Below, one piece after another: positions 1 to 11,701 of a DNA stretch of 64,000 nucleotides; positions within the stretch are counted from its first letter, which is position 1, and every line of letters begins with the position of its first letter. The stretch is taken from positions 80,983,501 to 81,047,500 of the forward strand of contig JASDFA010000007.1 of NCBI GenBank assembly GCA_035772735.1, given 5' to 3'. The notes under the pieces are model-generated. The model was given only the letters and a program-made list of their open reading frames with translations. It searched no databases and had not been told where the DNA came from. The stretch comes from Datura wrightii (Eukaryota > Streptophyta > Magnoliopsida > Solanales > Solanaceae). Made by a program: the position numbers and the translations under genes.

Positions 1-1074
1 CAACCCCAATCAATACAACGGTCTCAACTAGTCATGCTGTCTGTGTATCTCATAAGCTAAGGCTAACAGGTGTAAGGTATCATATAAATCACATACTGAG
101 CTAATAATAGTAATCTGTAAGTGTCTGATACATGCTGAGACAGGTAAGTATAAATATAAATATAGCCTCCTGTCAAACTGTACTAGGGCAAAGGTTATAC
201 AAGATGGTGTTTCTGCTGAAAGCTATACTGTTTACTGAGTTTCTGTATTAACATGATTTCCTACTTCTAACATGCTTTCTAAACCTTATTTAGTTACTAT
301 GCTATGTATGAAATGCTTTACGGATACTGTACTACTTCACGAGGCTTCAGCTAAACACAACAATATCTTAACATGGCATATTACATCACATACTGAATAT
401 ACTGAGCAATCTTAACCACTTACGTCCGAATCTATATCATACGGATAGGTATCCTACACGTTCAACCCAAAACTTCTCATATTCCACCAATATTCATAAT
501 AACACAATAATCGATTTCTGAAACATTCTACTGGTCTGTAAATTACCATACTGTCTCAATATTACTTAACTTGCTGAGGAAACTAACTTTACATACCTTA
601 TCTTCGACTATTCGTTCGTCGGACGAGGCTCGGCCGGTACTTCAACTATTTTCTCCCAACTGCATTCATAAATACGTCAATCAATACTAAATACAGCTTT
701 ATTGTAAAGAGCAATGTTACTTTCGATATAGTTTATAGCCTAAACTTAGGCTTATCGAAAGACGGTCGAAAACTCGCTATTTTTCAGCGGCCCAGAAGGG
801 AGAAGTATTCACTTCTCAGCTAGGAACACACAGACATTAATTTAGAGCAATTCTACTTACTTTAGTTCGGTGGCTCGCCGATTCGTCGGCCGTATTTCGC
901 GAAACTAATTCCGTAGAAATGCTCTCTGCTGCTAAATACCTTGGTATCTAGGATTAATTTGAGTTTGGGCAGCGTAATCGGACGATAATTTATAATTTTC
1001 CTTCGTTTTTCCTCTGTTCACTGCATTTTCTGGAAACCTATTAAGTGTTAAATGAGTTCCAACCGAAGTGGGGG

Positions 1075-1082
1075 CTTTTATA
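1075..1082 (-). promoter_or_regulatory. TATA box of element A 3' LTR
   Basis: TATAAAAG on the minus strand, about 230 bp from the LTR start. The other two LTR copies read TATATAAA at the same place, so this copy has lost a TA step. Confidence 0.6.
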
Positions 1083-1103
1083 CTTGAGCCTGAACTTGGG
1101 CAA

Positions 1104-1145
1104 CGTGTCACGGGGCCATCGCGGAGGCCTCACCTCCGTGACACG
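1104..1145 (-). repeat. 12-18-12 inverted-repeat module, Tekay copy 1
   Basis: Two 12-bp arms (CGTGTCACGGGG and CTCCGTGACACG) flank an 18-nt loop. The left arm has one change from the other copies. In transcriptional sense it lies just upstream of the TATA box. Confidence 0.8.
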
Positions 1146-1310
1146 CTGCCATCGCGGAGGGGCTCTGCCTCGGCTCCTCCCGCGATGGTTCGACGGGTTT
1201 CTCGTCCGATCTTTTTCCCGGGCCTTTCCCTAGCACGTATGGCCTTCAATTATGCTTAACAAACGTGCAAATAGGTCATCTAAGTGCCGGGAATTCTACG
1301 GGGTATAACA

Positions 1311-1323
1311 TTCTCCCCCCCTT
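1311..1323 (-). other. Polypurine tract of element A
   Basis: AAGGGGGGGAGAA on the minus strand abuts the TGTTATACC start of the 3' LTR, as expected for the plus-strand primer site. Confidence 0.85.
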
Positions 1324-1576
1324 AGGAACATTCGTCCTCGAATGACACTGTTATCTAGAGGACTGCTTACTTTATTTTCTAGAGAAATTTCGGCAGAGTT
1401 TCCCCTGTAATATGGACTATCGCAAAAACCTGAAATGCAGAAAAGTCCAACACAGGCACTGCACACAATACTCTAAGATTCACTGGACAACTAAATATCA
1501 CTTCTTTCTTTATCATTTACAACATACAACCATAAAGTACTGTATAAATAATGATACGGACATACCTGTCGTCTGA

Positions 1577-2983
1577 CTAGGCCTGAAATAGGTGAGGGTA
1601 TCTGATTTTCATATCTTCTTCAGCCTCCCACGTCATTTCTTCCCGATTTCTGTTACGCCACAATACTTTGACAGATGCAACATCTTTAGTTCTCAGCCTG
1701 CGAATCTGTCTGTCTAAGATGGCTACGGGAACCTCTTCATAGGCTAACTCTTCTGTGACCTGAACATCCTGAACTGGAACTACTGTAGAAGGGTCCCCTA
1801 CGAACTTCCTTAACATCGAAACATGGAATACTGGGTGAACAGATGCTAATTCTGGAGGCAAGTTTAACTCGTATGCCATGCGGCCTATTCTTCGCCGAAT
1901 CTGATACGGCCCAATGAATCTTGGGCTAAGCTTGCCTTTCTTGCCAAACCTCATTACCCCTTTCATCGGGGACACTTTCAGATATACCCAGTCGTTTACC
2001 GAAAATTCTAGATTTCTGCGCCGCCTATCTGCATAAGACTTCTGGTGGCTCTGAGCGGTCAGTAAACGTTCTCGGATAAGCTTTATCTTTTCCTCGGACT
2101 GCCGAACAATATCTGGCCCAACTAATGCTGATTCTCCTATTTCAAACCAGCCCACCGGCGATCTACATTTTCGCCCGTACAATGCCTCGAAAGGCGCCAT
2201 CTGAATAGCTGAATGGTAGCTGTTATTATAAGCAAATTCGATTAATGACAGATGTTCATCCCAGCTACCCCCAAAATCTAACACACACGCTCGTAGCATA
2301 TCTTCGAGCGTCTGAATTGTACGTTCAACCTGCCCGTCTGTCTGAGGATGGAATGCTATGCTCAAATTAATCTGCGTCCCCAGACCTTTCTGAAATGACT
2401 GCCAGAACCTAGCTGTAAACTGAGCCCCTCTATCTGAAATGATAGATACCGGTACCCCATGAAATCTAACTATTTCTCTGATATACAATTCGGCATAATC
2501 CTCAGCTGAGAAAGTAGCCCTTACTGGTAGGAAATGAGCTGATTTTGTCAGCCTATCAACTATTACCCAAATGGAATCATTTCTGCGTCTAGTACGGGGT
2601 AACCCTGTTACAAAATCCATGTTTATTGCTTCCCATTTCCACGTGGGTACCGTTACCTCTTGCGTCAAACCACTCGGTTTCTGGTGCTCGACTTTTACCT
2701 GCTGACAATTAGAACATCTAGATACAAATTCAGCTATCTCAGCTTTCATACCTGGCCACCAGTAGATGTCTCTGATATCGCAGTACATTTTCGTCGCCCC
2801 TGGGTGAAGGGAATAGCGAGCATAGTGTACCTCATGCATGATCTGGCCACGAAGTCCTGAAACATTCGGGACACAGAGGCGGCCCTTACAACATAGCACA
2901 TCATCTTCGGTTATTTGAAAATCTGGCTCCTTACCCTTCTGAACCCTATCTCTGAGCTGGACTAAATCGGGATCCTCATACTG
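1577..2983 (-). CDS. Element A integrase with C-terminal chromodomain
   Basis: This is the last part of the pol polyprotein, in the same frame as RT-RNase H. It is cut off from that segment by a single TGA at 2984-2986, where family members usually have Arg. The order is an H...H...CxxC zinc region ending in CSNC, then the catalytic core, then the C-terminal GKKGKLSPRFIGPY region, then a chromodomain-like tail ending WEAEEDMKIRYPHLF. The core D,D,E residues are all present: Asp in NMDFVTGLP, Asp in SDRGAQF and Glu in GQVERTIQTLE. The protein inserts the cDNA into chromosomal DNA. The chromodomain is thought to steer chromoviruses to heterochromatin, which fits this gene-free setting. The first Met is at 2899, but it is not a real initiation site, since the protein is released from a polyprotein. 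Confidence 0.88.
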   Translation of the reverse strand, partial: QYEDPDLVQLRDRVQKGKEPDFQITEDDVLCCKGRLCVPNVSGLRGQIMHEVHYARYSLHPGATKMYCDIRDIYWWPGMKAEIAEFVSRCSNCQQVKVEHQKPSGLTQEVTVPTWKWEAINMDFVTGLPRTRRRNDSIWVIVDRLTKSAHFLPVRATFSAEDYAELYIREIVRFHGVPVSIISDRGAQFTARFWQSFQKGLGTQINLSIAFHPQTDGQVERTIQTLEDMLRACVLDFGGSWDEHLSLIEFAYNNSYHSAIQMAPFEALYGRKCRSPVGWFEIGESALVGPDIVRQSEEKIKLIRERLLTAQSHQKSYADRRRRNLEFSVNDWVYLKVSPMKGVMRFGKKGKLSPRFIGPYQIRRRIGRMAYELNLPPELASVHPVFHVSMLRKFVGDPSTVVPVQDVQVTEELAYEEVPVAILDRQIRRLRTKDVASVKVLWRNRNREEMTWEAEEDMKIRYPHLFQA

Positions 2984-4471
2984 TCATTCTTTTACCTCTG
3001 CAACTAATGACGACACTGCAGAATTCTGAATTACGGCCCCATTATTTTCTGTTTCCATTACTCGAACGGCTAGTCCAGCTAACTGATGAATTTCTTTAGC
3101 TAATTTCTGTTTCTCGGGTCGCAAATACGCCAAACTCCCCATTGACTTACGGCTCAGGGCGTTTGCCACAACATTAGCTTTTCCCAGATGGTACAGGATG
3201 TTCACATCATAATCCTTCAACAATTCTAACCAGCGACGTTGCCGCAGATTCAACTCCCTCTGAGTAAAAATGTACTGCAAGCTCTTATGATCTGTATATA
3301 TATCCACATGGACGCCGTACAGGTAATGCCTCCACATCTTCAAGGCATGAATTACTGCGGCCAATTCTAGATCATGGGTGGGGTAATTCTTTTCGTGCTT
3401 CAGCTGTCTGGAAGCATATGCAATTACTCTACCATGCTGCATCAACACACAGCCCAACCCGATACCTGACGCGTCACAATAAACTAAATACCCTTCTGTA
3501 CCTTCCGGTAGTGCTAGTACTGGGGCGGAGGTTAATCTGTCTTTCAGTTCCTGGAAACTCTGATCGCATGCCTCCGTCCACTGGAACTTTGCTGCCTTCT
3601 GTGTCAATTTAGTTAAAGGTGCTGCAATGGTTGAGAATCCCTCAACGAACCTCCGATAGTATCCTGCCAACACCAGAAAGCTACGAACTTCAGTCGGGGT
3701 GGTAGGCCTAGGCCATGACTTAACTGCTTCTATCTTCTGCTTGTCTACCTGTATACCAGCGTCTGAGACAATATGCCCTAAAAAGGCTACTGAGTTAAGC
3801 CAGAATTCACATTTCGAAAACTTAGCATACAACTGGCGGTCCTTGAGAATCTGGAGCACTGTCCGCAAATGAGTCCGGTGATCTGCCTCAGAGCGAGAAT
3901 ACACCAGAATATCATCAATAAATACTATCACGAACAAGTCCAGGAAAGGTCTGAAAATACTATTCATCAGGTCCATAAAGACTGCTGGGGCATTCGTTAG
4001 CCCGAAGGACATAACCAGAAATTCAAAATGCCCATATCGGGTCCTGAATGCTGTCTTAGGAATATCCCTCTCACGTACTCGGACCTGGTGATATCCGGAC
4101 CGCAAGTCAATCTTAGAAAAGTATCTGGCTCCCTGTAGCTGATCAAATAAGTCATCAATTCTGGGGAGCGGATACTTGTTCTTTACTGTAACTTTGTTTA
4201 GCTGCCGATAATCTATGCACATTCGGAGCGAGCCATCTTTCTTTCTCACAAACAAGACTGGCGCACCTCACGGGGAAGTACTCGGCCTGATAAAACCTTT
4301 ATCTAACAAGTCTTTCAACTGCTCCTTTAATTCTCTGAGTTCTGCAGGAGCCATACGATAAGGAGGTATTGATATTGGCTGAGTGCCTGGTAGCAAGTCA
4401 ATAGCAAAGTCTCTTTTCCCTTTCTGGGGGAATACCAGGTAACTCATCAGGAAATACATCTGGGAATTCAT
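2984..4471 (-). pseudogene. Element A reverse transcriptase and RNase H (one internal stop)
   Basis: The segment opens with the usual pre-RT sequence (SIPPYRMAPAELRELKEQLK). A TGA at 4268-4270 replaces the Trp normally found before GAPVLF. The RT follows with MCIDYRQLNK, FSKIDLRSGYHQ, SFGLTNAP and the catalytic FIDD box. RNase H follows with CDASGIGLG, DLELAAV and YTDHKSLQ. Its last acidic motif reads VANALSR where the family has VADALSR. This Asp-to-Asn change (GAC to AAC type) hits the residue usually taken as the fourth catalytic acid. A one-base insertion near 4415 shifts this frame relative to the upstream gag-protease frame. With the stop and the RNase H change the enzyme is probably inactive, although the rest is well preserved. 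Confidence 0.88.
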
Positions 4472-4487
4472 TTACCATTGGGACAGA

Positions 4488-6358
4488 CTAGAGTGTCGGA
4501 GATTCTACTTGGACATCCTGAACTCTGACCAGATGATAAATACACCCCTTAGATATCAACTTTCTCGCCTGAAGGTAGGAAATAAACCTACCTTTTGGCG
4601 TCGCGGTGCTGCCCTTCCACTCCCGTACTGCCTCCCCCGGGAAGTGGAATCGCACCATTTTGGTCCAACATTCAACATTAGCAAAACATGGTACTAACCA
4701 ATCCATACCCATTATGGCATCGAAGTCTATCATTTCTAACTCGACCAGATCTACTGTGGTCTGACGATCAGCATCCTCTACTGTACACCCGCGGTAAATT
4801 CGGTTCGCTGTGATAGAGTCACCGACGGGCGTAGATACTAAGAAGGGCTGCTGTAGTGATTCTGGTACAATACTAAACTTCTGTGCCACAAATGGAGTAA
4901 TATAGGACAAAGTAGACCCTGGATCAATTAGCACATAAGTAGGGTGTGAGCAGATAGTTAGCATACCTGTCACAACATCAGGTGATGCCTCTGAATCTTG
5001 CCTCCCTGGTAAGGCATATGTGCGGCTTGGACCCGCACCAGTACTGGAGGCCCCTGATCTGCCCCGACCCCTGTCTGTTGAAACTGAGGGCCTGCGCCCA
5101 GTCGAGGATGTTGTAGCTCGTAATCCTGTTGATGCCCTATCCTGTCTGTCCTGGTCCTCACGACCTCTGGCTGGGCAATCTCTCATCAAATGGCCTTCTT
5201 GGCCACAAATATAGCATGCGGTGGAACCATACTTGCACGCTCCAGAATGGCGTCGACTGCATATAGGGCAAAGTGGTAGGGTATACCTACTCTGCTCCGC
5301 CCTCCTCTGTAATGGTGAGTCTGCCATCTGCGAGCCTCTACCAGCCTCTGACTGCCCTCTACGACTGAATCTACCTCCCTGTGACTGCGGTGGAGGCGGG
5401 GGCCTGGGCGGCCTGTCTGACAATCGTGGCCTGGGTCCTCCCCGAGCCTCTCTCTGTAACTCAGCTGGCCTATCCCGGCGACACTGCTCCTGATTGACCC
5501 TTCTAATCTCCCGATGCCGCTGTCTGATGCCCTCAATATTCTGGGCAAATGCCTGGATTCGGGAAATATCCATGTCCTCTCACAGTGTGGCCGTGATACA
5601 AGTCTCGACATATTCTGGGTTCAACCCCATAATAAAACGGTGCACTCTAGATGCCATGGTATCCACGAAGGCCGGTGCATATCGAGCCAAAGAGTCAAAC
5701 CGCAAGGAATATTCCCGAACACTCATGGCCCCTGCTCTAGATGTAGGAACTGATCTACCCGGGCCTGTCGGATCTCCCGCGGAAAATAGTGATCTAGAAA
5801 GGCTCCTGAAAAGCTGGACCAGGTGGGAGGGGAAACATCTCTCCCTCGGGACCTCTCCCAGCTTTCATACCATAACACCGCAATATCTCGTAACCGGAAT
5901 GCGGCCAATTCAACTGACTCAGTAGGCATAGCATGCATAACCCTGAAGATTCTCTGCATCTGATCAAGAAAATCCTGGGGGTCCTCTGTTCGGTCTGTAC
6001 CTGTGAATTGTGGGGGATTCAGGGCTAAGAACTCTCGGACCCTCGAACTACCGGGCCCTCCTGATGCTTCTGCAACTGTGGATGAAATTTGCTGACGCTG
6101 AGCAGCCATCATCTGTGCTATCATAACTACAGCACTCCTAACCTCCTGGTCGGAAGGTGTCAGTATAGGGACTACTGAAGGTACTGTCGCCCCAATTGGC
6201 TCCTGACATGGTGGAGACTGTTGAGGAGGCTGGGATGAAGCCTCTGTAGGGCCCTCTGATCGGGCTGTCTCCAAATGAGGGGGAGGCATCCTGCTGGTGC
6301 CCTCCCCTGCTGCAATGTCTAAGCTCCGACCTGTGGTAGGATGTTGCTGGTCTGACAT
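4488..6358 (-). pseudogene. Element A gag and aspartic protease (one frameshift, one stop)
   Basis: The likely start is the ATG at 6358. Gag runs through a capsid-like region (REFLALNPPQFTG, then RDIAVLWYESWE and FSGAFLDHYFP). A one-base deletion near 5727 shifts the frame and a TGA at 5580-5582 replaces a Trp. After that come a basic Pro/Arg-rich linker and two zinc motifs: CPIC-x3-H-x3-C and the CCHC knuckle CYICGQEGHLMRDC. The retropepsin follows, with the active-site motif LIDPGSTLSYI near 4920 and MGMDWL further on. The frame ends at a TAG at 4488-4490. Gag would form the particle and bind RNA, and the protease would cut the polyprotein. An ATG further upstream at 6505 lies inside the solo LTR and is not the native start. 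Confidence 0.87.
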
Positions 6359-6473
6359 TATCTGTAACCAAAGAATATGGTAAGCTCTTAGGGACTCAAC
6401 CCTATACTGTACCGCTCTATAGCACGACTGAATCAGAATAAAAGACAACCATCCTATCATGCCTTGCAGCCTC

Positions 6474-6478
6474 CTACC
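6474..6478. repeat. Target-site duplication CTACC (left)
   Basis: CTACC directly precedes the TGTTATACC start of the solo LTR and is repeated exactly at 9247-9251. Confidence 0.9.
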
Positions 6479-6642
6479 TGTTATACCCCGTAGAATTCCC
6501 GGCACTTAGATGACCTATTCGCACGTTGGTTAAGCATATTTGAAAGCCATACGTGCTAGGGAAAGGCCCGGGAAAAGATCGGACGAGAAACCTGTCGAAC
6601 CATCGCGGGAGGAGCCGAGGCAGAGCCCCTCCGTGATGGCAG

Positions 6643-6684
6643 CGTGTCACGGAGGTGAGGCCTCCGCGATGGCTCCGTGACACG
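6643..6684 (+). repeat. 12-18-12 inverted-repeat module, Tekay copy 2
   Basis: Perfect 12-bp arms CGTGTCACGGAG and CTCCGTGACACG enclose an 18-nt loop containing CTCCGCGATG. It ends 22 bp before the TATA box. Confidence 0.85.
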
Positions 6685-6705
6685 TTGCCCGTGTCCAGGC
6701 CCAAG

Positions 6706-6713
6706 TATATAAA
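6706..6713 (+). promoter_or_regulatory. TATA box of the solo LTR
   Basis: TATATAAA followed by GCC, conserved in the 5' LTR of element A. It is intact and faces the inverted 5' LTR of element A. Confidence 0.7.
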
Positions 6714-7976
6714 GCCTCCACTTCAGTCCAAATCAGATTATACTTGAAAAAAAATTCCAGAACACGCAGCATACAGAGAGAATCGAGGGAGAAGTAAATA
6801 TTTTCGTCCGATTACGCTGCCAAACGCTGCCCAAACCCAAATTAATCCTAGATACCAAGGTATTTAGCAGCAGAGAGCATTTCTACGGAGTTAGTTTTGC
6901 GAATTACGGCCGACGAATCGGCGAGCCGCCGAACTAAAGTAAGTAGAATTGCTCTAAATTAATGTCTATGTGTTCCTAGCTGAGAAGTAAATAATTCTCC
7001 CTTCTGGGCCGCTGGAAAATAGCGAGTTTTTGACCGTCTTTCGATAAGCCTAAGTTTAGGCTATAAATTAAATCGAAAGTAACATCGCTCTTTATAGTAA
7101 TGTTGTATTTAGTATTGATTGACGTATTTATGAATGCAGTTGGGAGAAAATAGTTGAAGTACCGGCCGAGCCTCATCCGACGGACGAATAGTCGAAGATA
7201 AGGTATGTAAAGTTAGTTTTCTTCGGCAAGTTAAGTAATATCAGTATAGCGTAATAAATTACGGACCAGTAGAATGTTCAGAAGTCGAGTATTGCGTTAT
7301 TATGAATGGTGGTACGATGTGGGAAACATTGGGTTGTAATGTGTATGAAACCTAACGGTATGAAATAGATTCTAACGCAAGCGTTAGAGATTACCCAGTA
7401 TATTCAGTGTATGATGTAATATGCCATGTTAAGATATTGTTGTGTTCAGCTGAAACCCCGTGAAGTAGTACAGTATCTGTAAAGCACTTCAGAAATAGAA
7501 TAGCAGACTAAAATGAAGTTCAGAAAGCATGTCAGGATTAGTAAATCCTGTTACTATAGAAAGTTAGTATACAGCGTAGTCTAGCAGAAAGATTATATTC
7601 GTACATACATATATAGTACTTCCAGCCTCAGCATGTATTAAGTATGTACTTATTTCTATCATTAGTCCAGCATATAGTGTATACAGAAACTTAGTAAACA
7701 GCAGAATTTTCAGCAGAAACATTATCTTATATAGCATTTGCTCAGTACAGCCCGGCAGGAGACTATGTTCACATTTATACATCTTTACCTGCCTCAGCAT
7801 GTATTAAATACGTACAGATTACTATCAGTAGCCCAGCATGTAATATATATGATATTGTATCCCTATTAGCCTCAGCATGTGAGATACCCAGACAGTATTA
7901 CCAGTTGAGACCGTTGTATTGTTTTGGGTTGGATTACCTAGCATCCATGACTGCCCAGGGTTAATAGCTGTATCGA

Positions 7977-8040
7977 CTCGTCCGCCAGAGGACGAGGATA
8001 CGTCACTCTACGGAGTGGCATGCCGTCCCGCCAGGGGACG
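7977..8040 (+). repeat. Three consecutive short stem-loops in the Tekay LTR
   Basis: Stem 1 is CTCGTCC/GGACGAG (7977-7996), stem 2 is CACTC/GAGTG (8004-8017) and stem 3 is CGTCCC/GGGACG (8024-8040). All three are kept in the 5' LTR of element A at about 10480-10543, on the opposite strand. Confidence 0.7.
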
Positions 8041-9246
8041 AAGATGGGATGCCAGTTTTTCCCCATACTTGTGCCTTGATCGGCCCTTACACACCCCAGT
8101 CGAGCGGATACGCCCGAGTGTAGATTCAGGAGTCCTCCGGACTCAGATACAGTTATAGTCAGGGGCTCAGCGAGCCCAGGTGCATACCCAGGGGACCGGC
8201 AGGATGCTTACAACCAGTATAGGAGATGGGTTGACCGGGGTAGGGGTATAGATTCTGTGTTGATTGTACCCCCCCGGCTTATGGGGGCCGGGTAAGGTTG
8301 TGTATGCCATGTTATGTTATGTATGTTATGCTATATTACAGTAGATATGAGCAGATTAGTAGTAGAATGATACGTCTCCAGGTATGATTCCTACTCCCTT
8401 CAGTATGATTAAAAACAGGTACGATCTACACTATCAGACAGTTATCTACTCCTTCTTATTTCAGTTTTGACAGTTATGTTATTGATTTCAGATATCCCTT
8501 CAGTTCTTACAGATTCAGTTATCTCATACTATTCAGAATTTTTAGTTATATTACTTGTATTCAGCTGTATTCAGTTTGCTTTACATACTCAGTACCAACG
8601 GTACTGACGCCCAGTGGGGCGCTGCATTACTTGCCTGCAGGTACCCATAGACGCGCAGGCGATACCACGTGATCCCCATCAGCGGTCGAATATTCAGCTC
8701 CTGTCATCCGGAGACTGAATTTTTAGAGGTGTAGTTCGGTTCCTTTTGTTGTATAGTACGGGTAGGTCGGGGCCCTGTCCCGATCATTTCTATTATCCTT
8801 CTTAGAGGCTTGCAGTCTGTATATATTCCCTGTGGTCAGATGAGCCGGTCGTGAGAGGCCGTGCAGTTGTATAGTTGCCTTACTACTTCTTTCTTTTGTA
8901 ATGGCCGTGTGGGGCCATAGTTTACCAGTAGTGGTGACCTTGCCGGTCACGTAGCTTTTCAGTATGTTATGCTTGAGTTTGCAGATAACTAGACAACATG
9001 GTGGCCTTGTCGGCCCGCATAGGTTCCCCTGAATTACCTTGTTTCTGGTCAGCTGTAATACAGGTACAGAAGGCTATAGGCCAATGGGCCGGGGGATGTA
9101 TTTACAACCGTTATATAGCCTTTTGTTTCCAGAAATTTGAGTTAGAGCCAGCCAGGCGCTAGACGCGCCCAGGCTTAACAGTTCAGCAGGTCAGGTCTTA
9201 GTTGGGCACCAGGTGCCAGTCATACCCCCCAAGGTGGGGCGTGACA

Positions 9247-9251
9247 CTACC
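9247..9251. repeat. Target-site duplication CTACC (right)
   Basis: Exact partner of 6474-6478, directly after the GTGACA end of the solo LTR. Confidence 0.9.
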
Positions 9252-9344
9252 CATAGTATGTGGTGCACAACACATCCATGGACAGGACTCTACTTAGCAC
9301 GGCTTGCAGACTCCCTGGGACACGACCTGCTCTGATACCAAGTT
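9252..9344 (-). other. Element A leader remnant between PBS and solo LTR
   Basis: This is the non-coding leader directly downstream of the 5' LTR on the minus strand. It now also forms most of the 98-nt spacer of the large inverted repeat. Confidence 0.75.
9329..9340 (-). other. Primer binding site of element A (initiator tRNA-Met)
   Basis: TGGTATCAGAGC on the minus strand, four bases after the GTGACA end of the 5' LTR. It is the exact complement of the 3' end of plant initiator tRNA-Met, and it establishes that 9345-11908 is the 5' LTR. Confidence 0.92.
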
Positions 9345-11672
9345 TGTCACACCCCACCTTGGGGGGTATGACTGGCACCTGGTGCCCTACTAGGACCTGA
9401 CCTGCTGAACTGTTAAGCCTGGGCGCATCTGGCGCCTGGCTGGCTCTAACTCACATTTCTGGAAACAAAGGGCTATATAACGGCTGTAAATACAGCCCTC
9501 GGCCCATTGGCCTATAGCCTTCTGTACCTGTATTAGCAGCTGACCAGAAACATAGTAATTCAGGGAAACCTATGCGGGCCGACAAGGCCACCATGCTGTC
9601 TAGTTATCTATAGCTCAAACATAACATACTGAAAAGCTACGTGACCGGCAAGGTCACCACTACTGACAAACTATGGCCCCACACGGCCAACATAAGAAAG
9701 CGAGAATACTGATAATGAAACAACTGCACGGCCTCACACAACCGGCTCAACTGAGCACAGGGAATATTTACAGACTGCAAGCCTCTAGGAATAGCAATAG
9801 AATTGATCGGGACAGGGCCCCGACCTACCCATAACATACAAAAAAAGGAACTGAACTACACCTCTGAAATTCAGCCTCCGAATGACTGGAGCTGAATACT
9901 CAACCGCTGACAGGGAGTCACGTAGAATCGCCTGCTCGTCTATGAGTACCTGCAGGCAAGTAATGCAGCGCCCCACCGGGCATCAGTACCACTGGTACTG
10001 AGTATGTAAAGCAATAACTGAAAAAGCTATCTAAAATCAATAGCATAACTGACGAAACTGAAATAGGAAGAACTAGATTATCTGTCTGATGATGTAAATC
10101 GTACCTATTCTCAATCATACTGGGAGGAGTAGGTGTCATATCCGGAGACGTGTCATTCTACTACTAATCCACTCATGTCTAATGTAACATAGCATGACAT
10201 ACATAACATAACATGGCACACACAAACCTTACCCGGCCCCCATAAGCCGGGAGGTATAATCAACACAGAATCTATGCCCCTACCCCGGTCATCCCATCTC
10301 CTATAGTGGCTATAAGCATCCTGCCGGTCCCTGGGTATGCACTTAGGCTCGCTGATCCCCTGACTATAACTGTACCTGAGTCCGAAGGACTCTAAAATCA
10401 ACACCCCGGGCGTACCCGCTTGACGGGGGTGTATAAGGGCCGACCAAGGCACAATATGGGGAAACTGGCATCCTATCTTCGTCCCCTTGCGGGACGGCAT
10501 ATCACTCCGTAGAGTGACGTATCCTCGTCCTCTGGCGGACGAGTCGATACAGCTATTAACCCTGGGCGGTCAGGGATGCTAGGTAATCCAACCCCAATCA
10601 ATACAACGGTCTCAACTAGTCATGCTGTCTGTGTATCTCATAAGCTAAGGCTAACAGGTGTAAGGTATCATATAAATCACATACTGAGCTAATAATAGTA
10701 ATCTGTAAGTGTCTGATACATGCTGAGACAGGTAAGTATAAATATAAATATAGCCTCCTGTCAAACTGTACTGGGGCAAAGGTTATACAAGATGGTGTTT
10801 CTGCTGAAAGCTATACTGTTTACTGAGTTTCTGTATTAACATGATTTCCTACTTCTAACATGCTTTCTAAACCTTATTTAGTTACTATGATATGTCTGAA
10901 ATGCTTTACGGATACTGTACTACTTCGCGAGGCTTCAGCTAAACACAACAATATCTTAACATGGCATATTACATCACATACTGAATATACTGGGCAATCT
11001 TAACCACTTACGTCCGAATCTATATCATACGGATAGGTATCGTACACGTTCAACCCAAAACTTCTCATATTGCACCAATATTCATAATAACACAATAATC
11101 GATTTCTGAACATTCTACTGGTCTGTAAATTACCATACTGTCTCAATATTACTTAACTTGCCGAGGAAACTAACTTTACATACCTTATCTTCGACTATTC
11201 GTCCGTCGGACGAGGCTCGGCCGGTAGTTCAACTATTTTCTCCCAACTGCATTCATAAATACGTCAATCAATACTAAATATAGCTTTATTGTAAAGAGCA
11301 ATGTTACTTTCAATATAGTTTATAGCCTAAACTTAGGCTTATCGAAAGACGGTCGAAAACTCGCTATTTTTCAGCGGCCCAGAAGGGAGAAGTATTCACT
11401 TCTCAGCTAGGAACACACATACATTAATTTAGAGCAATTCTACTTACTTTAGTTCGGTGGCTCGCCGATTCGTCGGCCGTATTTCGCGAAACTAATTCTG
11501 TAGAAATGCTCTCTGCTGCTAAATACCTTGGTATCTAGGATTAATTTGAGTTTGGGCAGCGTTTGGCAGCGTAATCGGACGATAATTTATAATTTTCCTT
11601 CGTTTTTCCTCTGTTCACTGCGTTTTCTGGAAATCTATTAAGTGATAAATGAGTTCCAACCGAAGTGGGGGC

Positions 11673-11680
11673 TTTATATA
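11673..11680 (-). promoter_or_regulatory. TATA box of element A 5' LTR
   Basis: TATATAAA on the minus strand, at the same LTR offset as in the solo LTR. This would drive the genomic RNA of element A. Confidence 0.72.
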
Positions 11681-11701
11681 CTTGAGCCTGAACTTGGGAA
11701 A

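Larger units (their letters stand above)
1..1310 (-). repeat. Element A 3' LTR (partial, cut by window start)
   Basis: The sequence aligns end to end with 10589-11908. On the minus strand it begins TGTTATACCCC at 1310, directly after the polypurine tract. A 10-bp deletion between two GCAGCGT repeats near 990 separates it from the 5' LTR and from the solo LTR, which both keep the extra copy. Confidence 0.93.
6479..9246 (+). mobile_element. Solo LTR of the element A family, inserted in the leader of element A
   Basis: A full-length LTR of 2768 bp, TGTTATACC...GGCGTGACA, in plus orientation, flanked by perfect CTACC duplications. No internal region accompanies it, so it is a solo LTR left by LTR-LTR recombination of a former full element. 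It splits element A between PBS and gag. Over the regions I compared by eye it is about 95% identical to element A's LTRs. It is about 200 bp longer than the 5' LTR of A, partly because of repeated units starting CCTCAGCATGT near 7624, 7792 and 7861. Confidence 0.93.

Noticed and set aside
1045..1259. Small plus-strand frames with Arg/Ser-rich products, also at 11642-11857 and 6474-6704 (minus).
   Set aside because: They run through the GC-rich inverted-repeat module of the LTR in all three copies, on arbitrary strands; the frame is a by-product of composition.
5020..5925. Plus-strand frames of up to 143 residues opposite gag of element A.
   Set aside because: They are the antisense shadow of the Pro/Arg-rich gag region.
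9247..9344. TCTGATACCA at 9331-9340 as part of a tRNA gene.
   Set aside because: It is only the 12-base primer binding site complement next to the LTR end; no cloverleaf sequence surrounds it.
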